Shown: piece by piece, positions 35,616 through 44,257 of the stretch | How the letters are laid out: every line of letters begins with the position of its first letter | Numbering within the stretch: position 1 is the stretch's first letter | Assembly: GCF_900091315.1 (NCBI RefSeq) | Contig: NZ_FLSP01000006.1 | Location: 62,001-126,000 of the forward strand | Length of the DNA stretch: 64,000 nucleotides | Direction of reading: 5' to 3' | From: Streptomyces sp. DI166 | Lineage (GTDB): Bacteria; Actinomycetota; Actinomycetes; Streptomycetales; Streptomycetaceae | The notes under the pieces: model-generated | What the model was told of the DNA's origin: nothing | What the model saw: only the letters and a program-made list of their open reading frames with translations | The model's database searches: none | Position numbers and translations under genes: made by a program

Positions 35616-35720
35616 TCGCCGCCCCCTGCGATCCTGGGAGCACATGACCCAGATTCTGTTGGATGCATCTGGACGCCAGCGGCGAGGCAAGTGATCTCAA
35701 AGAAAGTGGTGCGGACAACG

Positions 35721-36176
35721 ATGGAATCACTCGACCGGACAGACCGAGCCATCCTCACCCTGCTCCAGACGGACGGTCGGCTGACCGGCGCGGAAATAGG
35801 CCGACGCGTCGGACTCTCGCAGCCCGCCGCCAGCGCGCGCATCCAACGGCTGGAGAGGAACGGCGTCATCACCGGCTACCGAGCCGTCGTCGACCCTACC
35901 GCCCTCGGCCTGAACATCCACGCGGTCATCCGACTGCGCACCACCCACGCCCAGCTCCAACGCGCCCTGGACCTCGCCTCACGAACCCCTGAGATCACCT
36001 CCACGCTCCGAGTCACCGGGGAGGACTGCCTCATCTTCGACGTCCACTGCCCGCAGGCGGAACGACTCGAAGAGGTAGTCGACGCGCTCGCCCGCTACGG
36101 CCCCGTCACCACCTCCCTCGTCCTGCGCGCCTACCCCCCGAAGCCGTTGACCGACGCCGGCACCACAACGTCATGA
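35721..36176 (+). CDS. Lrp/AsnC-family transcriptional regulator
   Basis: A 151-residue regulator: winged helix-turn-helix at about 3-55 (DRTDRAILTLLQTDGRLT..., SQPAASARIQRLERNGVITGY) and a RAM/AsnC effector domain (ALGLNIHAVIRLRT, TGEDCLIFDVHC). These proteins respond to amino acids as octamers. The start may be GTG 35706/35709 instead of ATG 35721; none has a strong ribosome-binding site. It is divergent from the alpha/beta hydrolase, the likely regulated gene. Confidence 0.9.
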   Translation: MESLDRTDRAILTLLQTDGRLTGAEIGRRVGLSQPAASARIQRLERNGVITGYRAVVDPTALGLNIHAVIRLRTTHAQLQRALDLASRTPEITSTLRVTGEDCLIFDVHCPQAERLEEVVDALARYGPVTTSLVLRAYPPKPLTDAGTTTS

Positions 36177-36178
36177 CA

Positions 36179-36208
36179 CGGGGCGGCGCCGCGAGGACCG
36201 TCGCCCCG
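36179..36208. terminator. Possible bidirectional terminator between Lrp and GH92 genes
   Basis: A 7-bp inverted repeat (36179-36185 with 36202-36208) lies between the convergent stop codons. The stem is short, so confidence is low. Confidence 0.35.
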
Positions 36209-36242
36209 CGCCACCGCCCCATGTCATGTGCGCCGCGGGACC

Positions 36243-39200
36243 TTACGTGAGGGTGATGGCGTACACCTGCACCCGAGGATCATTCGGCAGCCCGACAGAC
36301 CGCACCGTCTTCGACGCGTCAAGCCCGGCCGAGGCACCGAACAGCCGCACGGGCGGCCCGTCCACACCCTGCCCCCGCTTGATCCGGTGCGGCATCTCCA
36401 GCACCACCGCGCTGCCTTGAGGAGCCGACCCGGCCCAGTCGCCGACGGTTACCAGCACTTCGCTGGTGGTCCCGTCGGTGTAGCGGACGGTGAGGGCCGC
36501 TGCCGCGGGCCCGTGGTGTGCCACGGCGACCAGCCGCAGCGCCCGGTACTTCCCGGCCGGGAGCAGCAGGGACTGACCGCGGGCCTCGACGAAGTTCGGG
36601 GCCGTGCCCCGCGGGTCGGGGGCCTCGTAGGTGACGCCGTCCCACTTCACCGGCCCTGCCGCGGGCAGCAGTTCCGCGTCGAAGCTCCACCCCGCCCCGT
36701 CGAAGTCGCCTTCGTCGGGCGCCGCGACGGTCGCGGTGCCGTCGTGGTTGAGCTCCCTGCCGAGGCCGAAGGCACACTGCTCACCCGCATCCTCCGCGCA
36801 GCGGGCCGCCGCGCGGACCTCGATGGTGGCGACGCGTTCCACGGGCTTCACGCCCTTGGCCCGCGCGGTGATCCTCACGGTGTACGAGCCCGGCTCGGTG
36901 CCGGCCGGGACGTTCACGTCCACCGCCACGGTCCGCTGCAGAGGAAGCCGACCGGACTTGAGCGAGAACGAACCGGGGGTCTTCGCGCTCCAGCCGCTGG
37001 GAGTCTTCGCGGTGATGTCCACCCGCAGCGAGCCAGGTGACTGCCCCAGGACGTCCATCTGCAGACGCACGCTCTGCGGGCTGTCCGCGACCGGCACAAC
37101 ATCGGACGAGGTGCGCAGCGAGGCATCGAGGTGGCGACGGGAATCGGCCGCCGCACGGTTCACGGACGGCGGCTCGGCGCCTTTGCCGGTGCCCCACGCC
37201 GACGGCTTCTCGGCCATCTCGAAGTCGAGACGCCCGCCCTTGGCGACCGCGTCCCAGTCCAGCCAGGTGGCCTTGAGGTTCTTCCCGCCGAACTCGGCCC
37301 GCCGCACATAGCGCCGCGTGTCGCTCGCACCCGGCGCCTTGACGGTCAGTGTGCCGCCCTGCTGCTTGCCGTAGGCGCCGATGCGGATGACCGCCGAGGG
37401 GAACTGCGGACTGGACACGGCGAGGAAGTCACCGCCGTTCGTCGTCGGGTACAGGCCCAGGGAGGAGAAGACGTACCAGGCCGACATGGTGCCCAGGTCG
37501 TCATTGCCCGTCATACCGTCGGGTCCGTCGGTGAAGAGGGTCATCGCGGCCCGGACCACGGTGGCTGTCTTCGCGGGCGCCCCGGCCCACAGGTACATGT
37601 ACGGGGCGTGCAGATCGGGCTCGTTGTTCGGGTTGTACGTGGCCTTGCCGTAGTAGTCGTACGGCGCCGAAATCCAGTCCTCCCGCGCGGCCTTGGCCGG
37701 GTCGGCGAGGAGCTTGTCGTAGGCGAAGAAGGCGTCCAGCCGCTTCTCGGTCTGCCGCCTGCCGCCCATCAGATCGACCAGCCCCGCCGGGTCCTGGGGC
37801 ACCAGCCACTGGTACTGGTACGCCCCGCCCTCATGGAACTGATGGCTCGCCTCGACAGGGTCGTACGGCGTGAGCCAGGTGCCGTCGACCGTACGCGGCC
37901 GGAACTGCTTGATGTTGGAGTCCCACAGGTTGCGGTACCACTGCCCACGCGCCGCGAACAGCCGGGCATCCGCGGAGTGCCCCAGCCCCTTGGCCATCAA
38001 CGCCAGCGACGCGTCCGCCGCCGCGTACTCCAGGGTCGCCGAAGCGGGGTGCCGGCAGTCGTTGTCGCCGCCCTTGTCGGCACAGTCCTTGCCCACGTCG
38101 AGCCCGCTGGGGATGTAGCCGCGCTCGGCGTAAGCGTCCACTCCCGCCCGCCCGTTGTACGGCGAGTCGGCCGGCGGCGCGCTCAGGGCGTTCTTCCGCA
38201 GCAGCGCGTACGCCTCCTTCTCGTGCCCCGCGAGCAGCCCCTTGGACCACGCCTCGACCAGGAAGGGCGTGACCGGGTCGCCGGTCATGATGTTGGTCTC
38301 GCTGTTGGCGAGCGACCAGCGCGGCAGCCAGCCGCCGTCCCGTCCGATCGCGACGACCGACAGAGCGACATCACGGGCGACTTGGGGCTGAAGCATCTGC
38401 AACAGCTGGTTCTGCGGCCGGTGGGTGTCCCACAGTGACAGGTTCTGATACGGCGTGAAGCCCGACGCCACATGCGTCTTGCCGTCGAACCCCGCGTACC
38501 GGCCGTCCACGTCCCCGGCGAGGTTCGGGTGCAACTGGGCGTGATAGAGCGCCGTGTAGAACGCCCGCCGACGCTCCAGCGGCCCACCATCGACCTTGAC
38601 GGCGCCCAACTGGCGCTCCCACGAGGCATACAGAGCCGCGCGCGTGGCGTCGAAGTCGTAGGAGTCGCCGGTCTCGGCCTTCAGATTCTTGCGTGCGCCT
38701 TCGACACCCGTGTAGGACAGGCCCACCTTCACCACGACATCGCGGTCGTCGGCGGTATCGAAGGTCACCCAGGCGCCGTTGCCGCCCTCACCGGCCGCGT
38801 CGCGCTCGCCGGGGGAGGGAGTGCTGCCGCGCCAGGTGCCGTGCGAGGCGAACGGCCGGTCGAAGGTCGCCGTGAAGTAGACGGTGTGCCGGTCCTTGCC
38901 CGCACAGAAGTTGCCCGCCTCCACCCGTCCTTCGACGGTGCGGTCACCGACGACATGCACCTCGGACTCGTAGACCCTCTGGTTCGCCTTGCCCGTGTTG
39001 AACAGGACGTTGGCGCGGCCGGTCGAGGGGAAGGTGTAGCGCTGCCAGCCGGTGCGGGGCGTGGCGGTCAGCTCGGCGTCGATGCCGTAGGTCTTCAACC
39101 CGACGCGGTAGTAGCCGGGTTCGGCGTCCTCGTCGTCGTGCGAGTACGTGGACCGGTAGTCGGCCGGGTCGACGCTGTCGACGGCTCCGGTCGTCGGCAT

Positions 39201-39530
39201 GATCGGCAGCTCGCCCATGACGGAGCAGCCGACGCCGGACAGGTGGGTCTGGCTGAAGCCGTGGATCTTGTCCTGCTGGTAGTCGTAACCGCCCTGGCCA
39301 CCGGTGTCGGGACTGACCTGAACCATGCCGAAGGGGGCACTCGCACCGGGGAAGGTGTTGCCGAAGTTCTGCGTCCCGATGAACGGGTTGACCAGGGAGG
39401 TCAGTTGACCGTCGGCCGCCGGGGCCTCCTGGGCGGCGGCCGATGCCGGGCTGATCACACCGCCGGCGACGACGATGGCGGCGAGCACGGTCGATACGCG
39501 GTTGCGAAGTCGGTGCAGGGCTCTGTGCAT
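36243..39530 (-). CDS. Secreted GH92 alpha-mannosidase with C-terminal carbohydrate-binding region
   Basis: A 1095-residue extracellular exo-alpha-mannosidase (family 92, calcium-dependent, removes alpha-1,2/1,3/1,6-mannose from N-glycans or yeast mannan). A signal peptide covers residues 1-35 or so. The GH92 part opens VNPFIGTQNFGNTFPGASAPFG and contains the general acid E567 (HEGGAYQYQW), NNEPDLHAPY (E637) and the catalytic-base motif GNDDLGTMSAWY (D677-D678). The 111-residue gap from E567 to D678 equals the E533-D644 gap I recall for Bacteroides Bt3990. After about 790 comes an NEW3-like beta-sandwich (about 800-940), then a module of about 160 residues rich in aromatic residues that may bind sugar. 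GGAGG lies before ATG 39530. Confidence 0.93.
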   Translation of the reverse strand: MHRALHRLRNRVSTVLAAIVVAGGVISPASAAAQEAPAADGQLTSLVNPFIGTQNFGNTFPGASAPFGMVQVSPDTGGQGGYDYQQDKIHGFSQTHLSGVGCSVMGELPIMPTTGAVDSVDPADYRSTYSHDDEDAEPGYYRVGLKTYGIDAELTATPRTGWQRYTFPSTGRANVLFNTGKANQRVYESEVHVVGDRTVEGRVEAGNFCAGKDRHTVYFTATFDRPFASHGTWRGSTPSPGERDAAGEGGNGAWVTFDTADDRDVVVKVGLSYTGVEGARKNLKAETGDSYDFDATRAALYASWERQLGAVKVDGGPLERRRAFYTALYHAQLHPNLAGDVDGRYAGFDGKTHVASGFTPYQNLSLWDTHRPQNQLLQMLQPQVARDVALSVVAIGRDGGWLPRWSLANSETNIMTGDPVTPFLVEAWSKGLLAGHEKEAYALLRKNALSAPPADSPYNGRAGVDAYAERGYIPSGLDVGKDCADKGGDNDCRHPASATLEYAAADASLALMAKGLGHSADARLFAARGQWYRNLWDSNIKQFRPRTVDGTWLTPYDPVEASHQFHEGGAYQYQWLVPQDPAGLVDLMGGRRQTEKRLDAFFAYDKLLADPAKAAREDWISAPYDYYGKATYNPNNEPDLHAPYMYLWAGAPAKTATVVRAAMTLFTDGPDGMTGNDDLGTMSAWYVFSSLGLYPTTNGGDFLAVSSPQFPSAVIRIGAYGKQQGGTLTVKAPGASDTRRYVRRAEFGGKNLKATWLDWDAVAKGGRLDFEMAEKPSAWGTGKGAEPPSVNRAAADSRRHLDASLRTSSDVVPVADSPQSVRLQMDVLGQSPGSLRVDITAKTPSGWSAKTPGSFSLKSGRLPLQRTVAVDVNVPAGTEPGSYTVRITARAKGVKPVERVATIEVRAAARCAEDAGEQCAFGLGRELNHDGTATVAAPDEGDFDGAGWSFDAELLPAAGPVKWDGVTYEAPDPRGTAPNFVEARGQSLLLPAGKYRALRLVAVAHHGPAAAALTVRYTDGTTSEVLVTVGDWAGSAPQGSAVVLEMPHRIKRGQGVDGPPVRLFGASAGLDASKTVRSVGLPNDPRVQVYAITLT

Positions 39531-39640
39531 GGAAGCGGGCCTCCTGTTCCTCAACTGTCCGGCGCGGCGGCCCGGGAGACGGGTGCTGAGCGTCACCCGT
39601 GACCGCACGCGGGCAGTTGAACCTGGCTGGCTGAGAGCGG

Positions 39641-39670
39641 ACTAGATCATGCGCCTGACATCGTTGTCAA
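39641..39670 (-). promoter_or_regulatory. GH92 promoter with overlapping TGACA/TGTCA operator
   Basis: On the minus strand, -35 TTGACA (39670-39665) and -10 TCTAGT (39646-39641) are 18 bp apart. The -35 is embedded in the inverted repeat TGACA-TCGT-TGTCA (39656-39669), a near-palindrome resembling LacI/ROK-type operators near glycosidase genes. A repressor binding there would block the promoter. No matching regulator gene is adjacent. Confidence 0.6.
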
Positions 39671-39754
39671 CGGTTTGGGCGGGAGTCGGTGCGGGACGGG
39701 TCGTGTGCGGGATGCCGACTCCGTAGAGTCGGCACGCCCTCGCGAACACGTCGC

Positions 39755-40753
39755 CTACGGCCCGGTCCCCAGGTCCAGGGACGCGGCCACCGGCAGGTGG
39801 TCGCTGCTCGTTGCCGGCAACGTCCAGGCCGATCGCGGTTCCACCCCGCGCACGAGGATGTGGTCGATCCGGGCCAGCGGAAAGGAGGCCGGCCAGCTCA
39901 GACCGAAGCCGGCACCGGCCGCGTCCTGGGCCGAGCGTAGCCGTGAGGTCAGGACGGACAGGGCGTCGTCGTCCGTGGTGCCGTTGAGATCGCCCAGGAG
40001 CAGTGTCCGGGGGAGCGGTTCGGCGTCCATGGCCGCGGCGAGGCGGCGAGCCGCGGCGTTGCGCGCGTCCGTGCCGAAACCCGTAGTGGCGCTGAGCCGG
40101 ACGGACGCGAGGTGGGCGACGTAGACCGCTATGGGGCCCTCGGGAGTGCGGACCGTGGCACGCAGGGCGCGGGGCCACGGCGCGATGTCGACCGTACGGA
40201 CATCGGCGAGCGGATACCTGCTCCACAGACCGACCGTGCCGCGCACCTCCTGGTACGGATATGCGGATGCCAGGGCCCGCTCGTAGACCGGCGTGTTGTC
40301 TCCCAGTTCCTCCAGGGCCACCAGCGCGGCACCGGAGTCGGCCAGGGCGCGGGCGGTGCGGGCCGGGTGCGGGTTGTGTTCGTTGACGTTGTGCGTCACC
40401 ACCGTCAAGTCACCACCCGCGGCGCGTTTGTCGACCCAGCGCCCGCCGAAGAGGGCGCACCAGGCGATCGCGGGGACCAGCACGGCCACGGCGGCCGTGG
40501 CCGAACGCCGGATCACCGCGCACACCAGCAGCAAGGGCACGGCGAGGCCGGTCCAGGGCAGGAACGTCTGGACAAGACTCGCGAGATGACCGGGCCGGTC
40601 GGGGAGCACGGAGTGGCCCAGCATCACGACGGCGACCGAGACCGCGAGCAGGGCGATGATCCGTCCCCTGCGCCAAACACCGTCGTACCGTCCCGTCGGG
40701 CGCGGTCGATCGGGCCGATGCGGGGCGGTGGGGGAGTCGAGCACGGTGGTCAT
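39755..40753 (-). CDS. Membrane-anchored endonuclease/exonuclease/phosphatase-family protein
   Basis: A 332-residue protein with three N-terminal membrane spans (about 31-50, 60-80 and 85-105) and an extracytoplasmic EEP domain. Domain motifs are VVTHNVNEHN, ALEELGDNTP (metal-binding Glu), LLLGDLNGTTDD (Asp/Asn) and ARIDHILVRG with SSDHLPV (catalytic Asp-His). EEP-fold membrane proteins of this type act as phosphodiesterases on lipids or nucleic acids; the substrate is unknown. ATG 40753 starts 8 bp after the stop of the carboxypeptidase gene, so both are one operon. Confidence 0.88.
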   Translation of the reverse strand: MTTVLDSPTAPHRPDRPRPTGRYDGVWRRGRIIALLAVSVAVVMLGHSVLPDRPGHLASLVQTFLPWTGLAVPLLLVCAVIRRSATAAVAVLVPAIAWCALFGGRWVDKRAAGGDLTVVTHNVNEHNPHPARTARALADSGAALVALEELGDNTPVYERALASAYPYQEVRGTVGLWSRYPLADVRTVDIAPWPRALRATVRTPEGPIAVYVAHLASVRLSATTGFGTDARNAAARRLAAAMDAEPLPRTLLLGDLNGTTDDDALSVLTSRLRSAQDAAGAGFGLSWPASFPLARIDHILVRGVEPRSAWTLPATSSDHLPVAASLDLGTGP

Positions 40754-40761
40754 GTTCCGGC

Positions 40762-41763
40762 TCACCGGGTCGGGGAGACGGTGTCGGCCGCCTGCGCCGG
40801 GTCGATCGTGGACATCCGGTGCCGGAGTGCCTCGACGAGCGCGCGGCTGCTGTCGAACACGGCCGAGAGGCCTTCCTGGGGACTGGTGTCGGCGCGTTGG
40901 TGCAGGACGACCCCGACGGCGAGGTGCTGTCGTCCGGTCCGGTCGGGCACCTGAACCGCCCACATCAGCGCGCCGCCCGCAGGAGTGCTGGAGCCGGTCT
41001 TGATCCCGACCACGCCGGGCGCGTCGAGGAGCGCGTTGGTGTTGGGAAGAGCGCGGGACGATCCCGGAACGGACGTGTCACGCTGGGCGACGACGGACCT
41101 GAAGACCTCGTCGCGCATCGCCTGTCGGGCCAGTTTCAACTGGTCGGCCGCGGTGCTCTTGGTCGTGGGCTCCAGACCGCTGGCCCCGGTGTAGGTGGTC
41201 CGGCGCATGCCGAGGGCGTCGGCCGTCCGGTTCATCTTCGTCACGAACGCCTCCTCCGAGCCCGCGTTCCAACGGGCCAGCAACCGGGCGGCGTTGTTGC
41301 CCGACGGGATCAACGTCAGTTCCAGCAGCTGCCGTTGGCTCAGCCGCTGCCCGCGTTCCAGGGGGACGGTGGACTCCACACCGGAGACGGACTCGTCCGC
41401 GGCCTGTTGGTCGACGGTGATCCGGGGACCGGACTCGCCCTCGCGCAGCGGGTGGTCGCGCAGGATCACGTACGCCGTCATCACCTTGGTCACGCTGGCG
41501 ATCGGTACCGGCGTCTGCGAGCCGTGCGAGCCCAGGCCGCCGACGCCGTCGACGTGCACGGCGGCCTGCCCTTCGCGCGGCCACGGCAGTCCGGCGTCCC
41601 ACGGCTCTCCCGCGTCCGGGGCCCGGGTACTGCGCCGTGTGTCCCCGTCCTCGAACAGCCCGGCGAGAACGGCGAGGACGGACAGTACCAGGGTCAGGGT
41701 GCCGGTCGCGGCGAACAGAGGGCGGCGCCTGAGCAGCCGAGGCGGGACGGACGTCGGGGGCAT
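40762..41763 (-). CDS. D-alanyl-D-alanine carboxypeptidase (DacC/PBP-type serine peptidase)
   Basis: A 333-residue membrane-anchored penicillin-binding-type carboxypeptidase that trims the terminal D-Ala of peptidoglycan stem peptides. One membrane span lies at about 18-37. The three active-site motifs are S90-V-T-K93, S154-G-N156 and K255-T-G257. ATG 41763 is preceded by GGAGGT and starts just before the span. It is followed by the EEP protein and preceded on the same strand by a CseBC-like two-component system, suggesting envelope-stress control. Confidence 0.93.
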   Translation of the reverse strand: MPPTSVPPRLLRRRPLFAATGTLTLVLSVLAVLAGLFEDGDTRRSTRAPDAGEPWDAGLPWPREGQAAVHVDGVGGLGSHGSQTPVPIASVTKVMTAYVILRDHPLREGESGPRITVDQQAADESVSGVESTVPLERGQRLSQRQLLELTLIPSGNNAARLLARWNAGSEEAFVTKMNRTADALGMRRTTYTGASGLEPTTKSTAADQLKLARQAMRDEVFRSVVAQRDTSVPGSSRALPNTNALLDAPGVVGIKTGSSTPAGGALMWAVQVPDRTGRQHLAVGVVLHQRADTSPQEGLSAVFDSSRALVEALRHRMSTIDPAQAADTVSPTR

Positions 41764-41919
41764 GAGCGGTACCTCCACAGAGCACGGTGCGCGGCGTTCG
41801 CGCACACCGGTCACTGTGGGCGGGCCCGGTCTCCGGACAGCGATGGCCGAGTCTTCGCCGCCGCTCGGCTGTGCATCCGTCAGGTAACAGTGGGCGGGCG
41901 GGTCGTGGTGGGGGGTGTG

Positions 41920-43173
41920 TCAGGCGGCCGGCAGTCGCAGGGTGGCGACGGCGCCGCCGTCCGGCGCGTTGGTGAAGGACAGGGTGGCACCGATCACCCG
42001 CGCCTGACCGAGGGCGATGGTCAGCCCCAGGCCGTGGCCGCGGCCCCGTTCCGGCGCCCCGGTGCGAAAGCGCTGGGGGCCGTCGGCGAGCAGATCCTCG
42101 GGGAAGCCGGGGCCGTGGTCGCGTACGGTCACCGTCGTACCCGCCACGGTCACCACGACAGGCCGCCGCCCGTGCCGGTGGGCGTTGACCACGAGATTGG
42201 TGACGATACGGTCCAGGCGACGGGGATCGGTCTCCACGGACGCCGGGTCCGCGGTCCGGAGCGGCGTCTCCAGCCCGGTGCGGCCCAGCGACTCGGCCAC
42301 CGCCTCGGCCAGCGGCACGCGCCGCGTCTCGGCCCGCTCCGCGCCCGCGTCCAGCCGGGAGATCTCCAGCAGGTCCTCGACAAGCGTCCGCAGCACCTTC
42401 ACCCGGTCCTGGACCAGCTCGGTGGCCTCGCCCTCCGGCAGCAGTCCACTGGCGGTGACCAGGCCCATCAGCGGGGTGCGCAGTTCGTGCGCGACGTCCG
42501 CGGTGAAGCGCTGCTCGGTCAGCAGGCGTTGGTGCAGGCTGTCGGCCATCGAGTCGACCGTGGTGGAGATGTCGGCGATCTCGTCACCGCCGCGGGCACC
42601 GGCAGCGGTCCTGGCAGTGAGGTCACCGGCCGCGATACGGCGCGCGGTACGCGCCACCCGCCGCAGTCTGCGGTTCGGCAGCTCGGCGGCGAGCGCCGCG
42701 AACGGCACCACCACGGCCAGCGCGATCAGGGAGTACTTCCACATGTGCCGGTCCAGGGCGCGGCGGGTGAGCAGGTCGCTGGTCATGTCGACCTCCATCG
42801 CGACGGGCTCCCCGCGGTAGGTCCGCGCCGCCCACATCGACGGATGGTCGCCGGGGCTGTCGCCGTCGTACCAGGTGACGTACGCGCCGCTGGCGCCCCG
42901 CCCGTCCCGCAGCCGCTGCAGCAGTTCGTCGGGGAGGGCGCCGGGGGACAGCTGGAGCCCGAGCGGCGGTCTGCCGTCGCGCTCGTAGTCGTCCAGGGCC
43001 TGTGACAACGCCCCGATGGCCTTGGCGCCCCCGTCGTTCATGGACCGTTCCAGAGTGGAGGTGTGCACCAGCCGCCCGACCGCCAGGGCGACGGCGCAGC
43101 AGCACACGGCGACGAGCAGCGCGATCTTCCACCGCAGCGAACGCCAGTTGCCGAGGTCGCGCAGGACGTTCAT
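41920..43173 (-). CDS. Sensor histidine kinase, CseC-like
   Basis: A 417-residue kinase with membrane spans at about 15-36 and 147-163 enclosing an extracytoplasmic sensor of about 110 residues. A HAMP domain (about 165-220) follows, then HisKA with H229 (FTADVAHELRTPL) and HATPase_c (NLVVNAHRHG, DHGPGFP, GRGHGLGLTI). ATG 43173 lies one base after the regulator stop (TGACATG). The architecture and the regulator's similarity to CseB suggest an envelope-stress sensor; there is no sigE next to it. Confidence 0.93.
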   Translation of the reverse strand: MNVLRDLGNWRSLRWKIALLVAVCCCAVALAVGRLVHTSTLERSMNDGGAKAIGALSQALDDYERDGRPPLGLQLSPGALPDELLQRLRDGRGASGAYVTWYDGDSPGDHPSMWAARTYRGEPVAMEVDMTSDLLTRRALDRHMWKYSLIALAVVVPFAALAAELPNRRLRRVARTARRIAAGDLTARTAAGARGGDEIADISTTVDSMADSLHQRLLTEQRFTADVAHELRTPLMGLVTASGLLPEGEATELVQDRVKVLRTLVEDLLEISRLDAGAERAETRRVPLAEAVAESLGRTGLETPLRTADPASVETDPRRLDRIVTNLVVNAHRHGRRPVVVTVAGTTVTVRDHGPGFPEDLLADGPQRFRTGAPERGRGHGLGLTIALGQARVIGATLSFTNAPDGGAVATLRLPAA

Positions 43174-43174
43174 G

Positions 43175-43903
43175 TCAGCGCCGCAGCTTGTAGCCGAAGC
43201 CGCGGACCGTCTCGATGCGCTCGGCACCGATCTTCTTCCGCAGCCGTTGCACGCACAGGTCGACCACGCGGCTGTCGCCGTCCCAGCCGTAGTCCCACAC
43301 ATTGCGCAGCAGGGTCTGCCGGTCGAGGACGATTCCGGGGTTGGCGGCGAACTCCAGCAGCAGCCGAAGCTCGGTGGGCGCCAGGGCGACGGGCCGCCCC
43401 GCCACGGACACCTCCAGGCCGGCGGTGTCGATGACAAGGTCGCCGAAGCGGAGATGGCTGCTGGACGCGGAGAGCTCCGGGCGTTCCGGTGCCGCCGCCG
43501 GGGCCACGGCGGGTGCGTAGACGGCCCGCCGCAGCAGGGACCGGATACGGGCCACCAACACCGCCGTGTCGACGGGCTTGACCACGTAGTCGTCGGCGCC
43601 CGCCTCCAGACCGGACACGATGTCCAGGGCGTCGCCGCGCGCGGACATCATCAGGATCGGGTCCATGCTGGTCTCCCTGATCCGGCGGCACAGCCCCACA
43701 CCGTCGAGGCCGGGCAGCATCACGTCGAGCAGCAGCAGATCGTGGCCGCCCTCCCGGAACATCTCCAGCCCGGTCAGACCGTCCCCGGCGGTGGCGACGC
43801 GGTAGCCGTAGCGCTCCAGCGCCAACCCGACAGATCTGCGGATCACCTCGTCGTCCTCGACCAGCAGGATCGACACGGGTGCCGGGGTGTCCCCGTCAGC
43901 CAC
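43175..43903 (-). CDS. OmpR-family response regulator, CseB-like
   Basis: A 242-residue regulator: receiver domain with E16-D17-D18, phospho-acceptor D60 (LLLLDVMLPGLDG) and K109 (YVVKPV), and a winged-helix domain (GDSRVVDLCVQRLRKKIG ... VRGFGYKLRR). The wing segment is close to CseB of S. coelicolor as I recall it. The GTG at 43903 was chosen for GGAAGG upstream; the in-frame extension to 43972 has no such site. It is coupled to the kinase and probably autoregulated through the GTATC repeats upstream. Confidence 0.93.
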   Translation of the reverse strand: MADGDTPAPVSILLVEDDEVIRRSVGLALERYGYRVATAGDGLTGLEMFREGGHDLLLLDVMLPGLDGVGLCRRIRETSMDPILMMSARGDALDIVSGLEAGADDYVVKPVDTAVLVARIRSLLRRAVYAPAVAPAAAPERPELSASSSHLRFGDLVIDTAGLEVSVAGRPVALAPTELRLLLEFAANPGIVLDRQTLLRNVWDYGWDGDSRVVDLCVQRLRKKIGAERIETVRGFGYKLRR

Positions 43904-43997
43904 TGGGCCCGACCTTCCTTCATCGCGTGCGCCGCCGACGTCGTACGCGGCGGCCTGTACTCCGGCTCGCATTATGTCCGCTGCGTCCGGCGGAGCC

Positions 43998-44036
43998 GTA
44001 TCCGCCGCAGCTCAGCCCTGTATCAGCCGGGTATCA
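43998..44036. promoter_or_regulatory. GTATC direct repeats on an 11-bp lattice
   Basis: GTATCC (43998), GTATCA (44020) and GTATCA (44031) are spaced 22 and 11 bp, the register used by OmpR-type dimers. They lie 95-133 bp upstream of the regulator start and 222 bp upstream of the divergent lipoprotein. A candidate autoregulatory site. Confidence 0.5.
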
Positions 44037-44074
44037 ACGGGCCGGCTGCTTGCCGCGCAATAGGCAGCACAGAG

Positions 44075-44105
44075 TGTCCACTGACCCGCCGTCCCGGAGT
44101 GGACA
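44075..44105. promoter_or_regulatory. Inverted repeat upstream of lipoprotein gene
   Basis: A perfect 8-bp inverted repeat TGTCCACT...AGTGGACA (44075-44082 with 44098-44105) lies in the gene-free interval 43904-44257 between the divergent regulator and lipoprotein genes. It may be an operator or a stem-loop; nothing else was recognised in this interval beyond the GTATC repeats. Confidence 0.4.
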
Positions 44106-44257
44106 GGCTGGCTACGGCGCCCAGCCCACGGCATTGTTCCTGATCAGTAACAAGCCAGTGCCGCTGGCGCGGAACGTCTGGCTCCGCCCCCACACTTTCC
44201 CTCGACTCATCGACCACGCACATGATCACGTGCGCTCAGCCACAGGGGACTCCGAAC

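Noticed and set aside
36243..39530. E637 (NNEPDLH) as the general acid of the GH92 enzyme
   Set aside because: E567 in HEGGAYQYQW has the 111-residue spacing to the GNDD base seen in characterised GH92 enzymes, so E637 more likely binds calcium or substrate.
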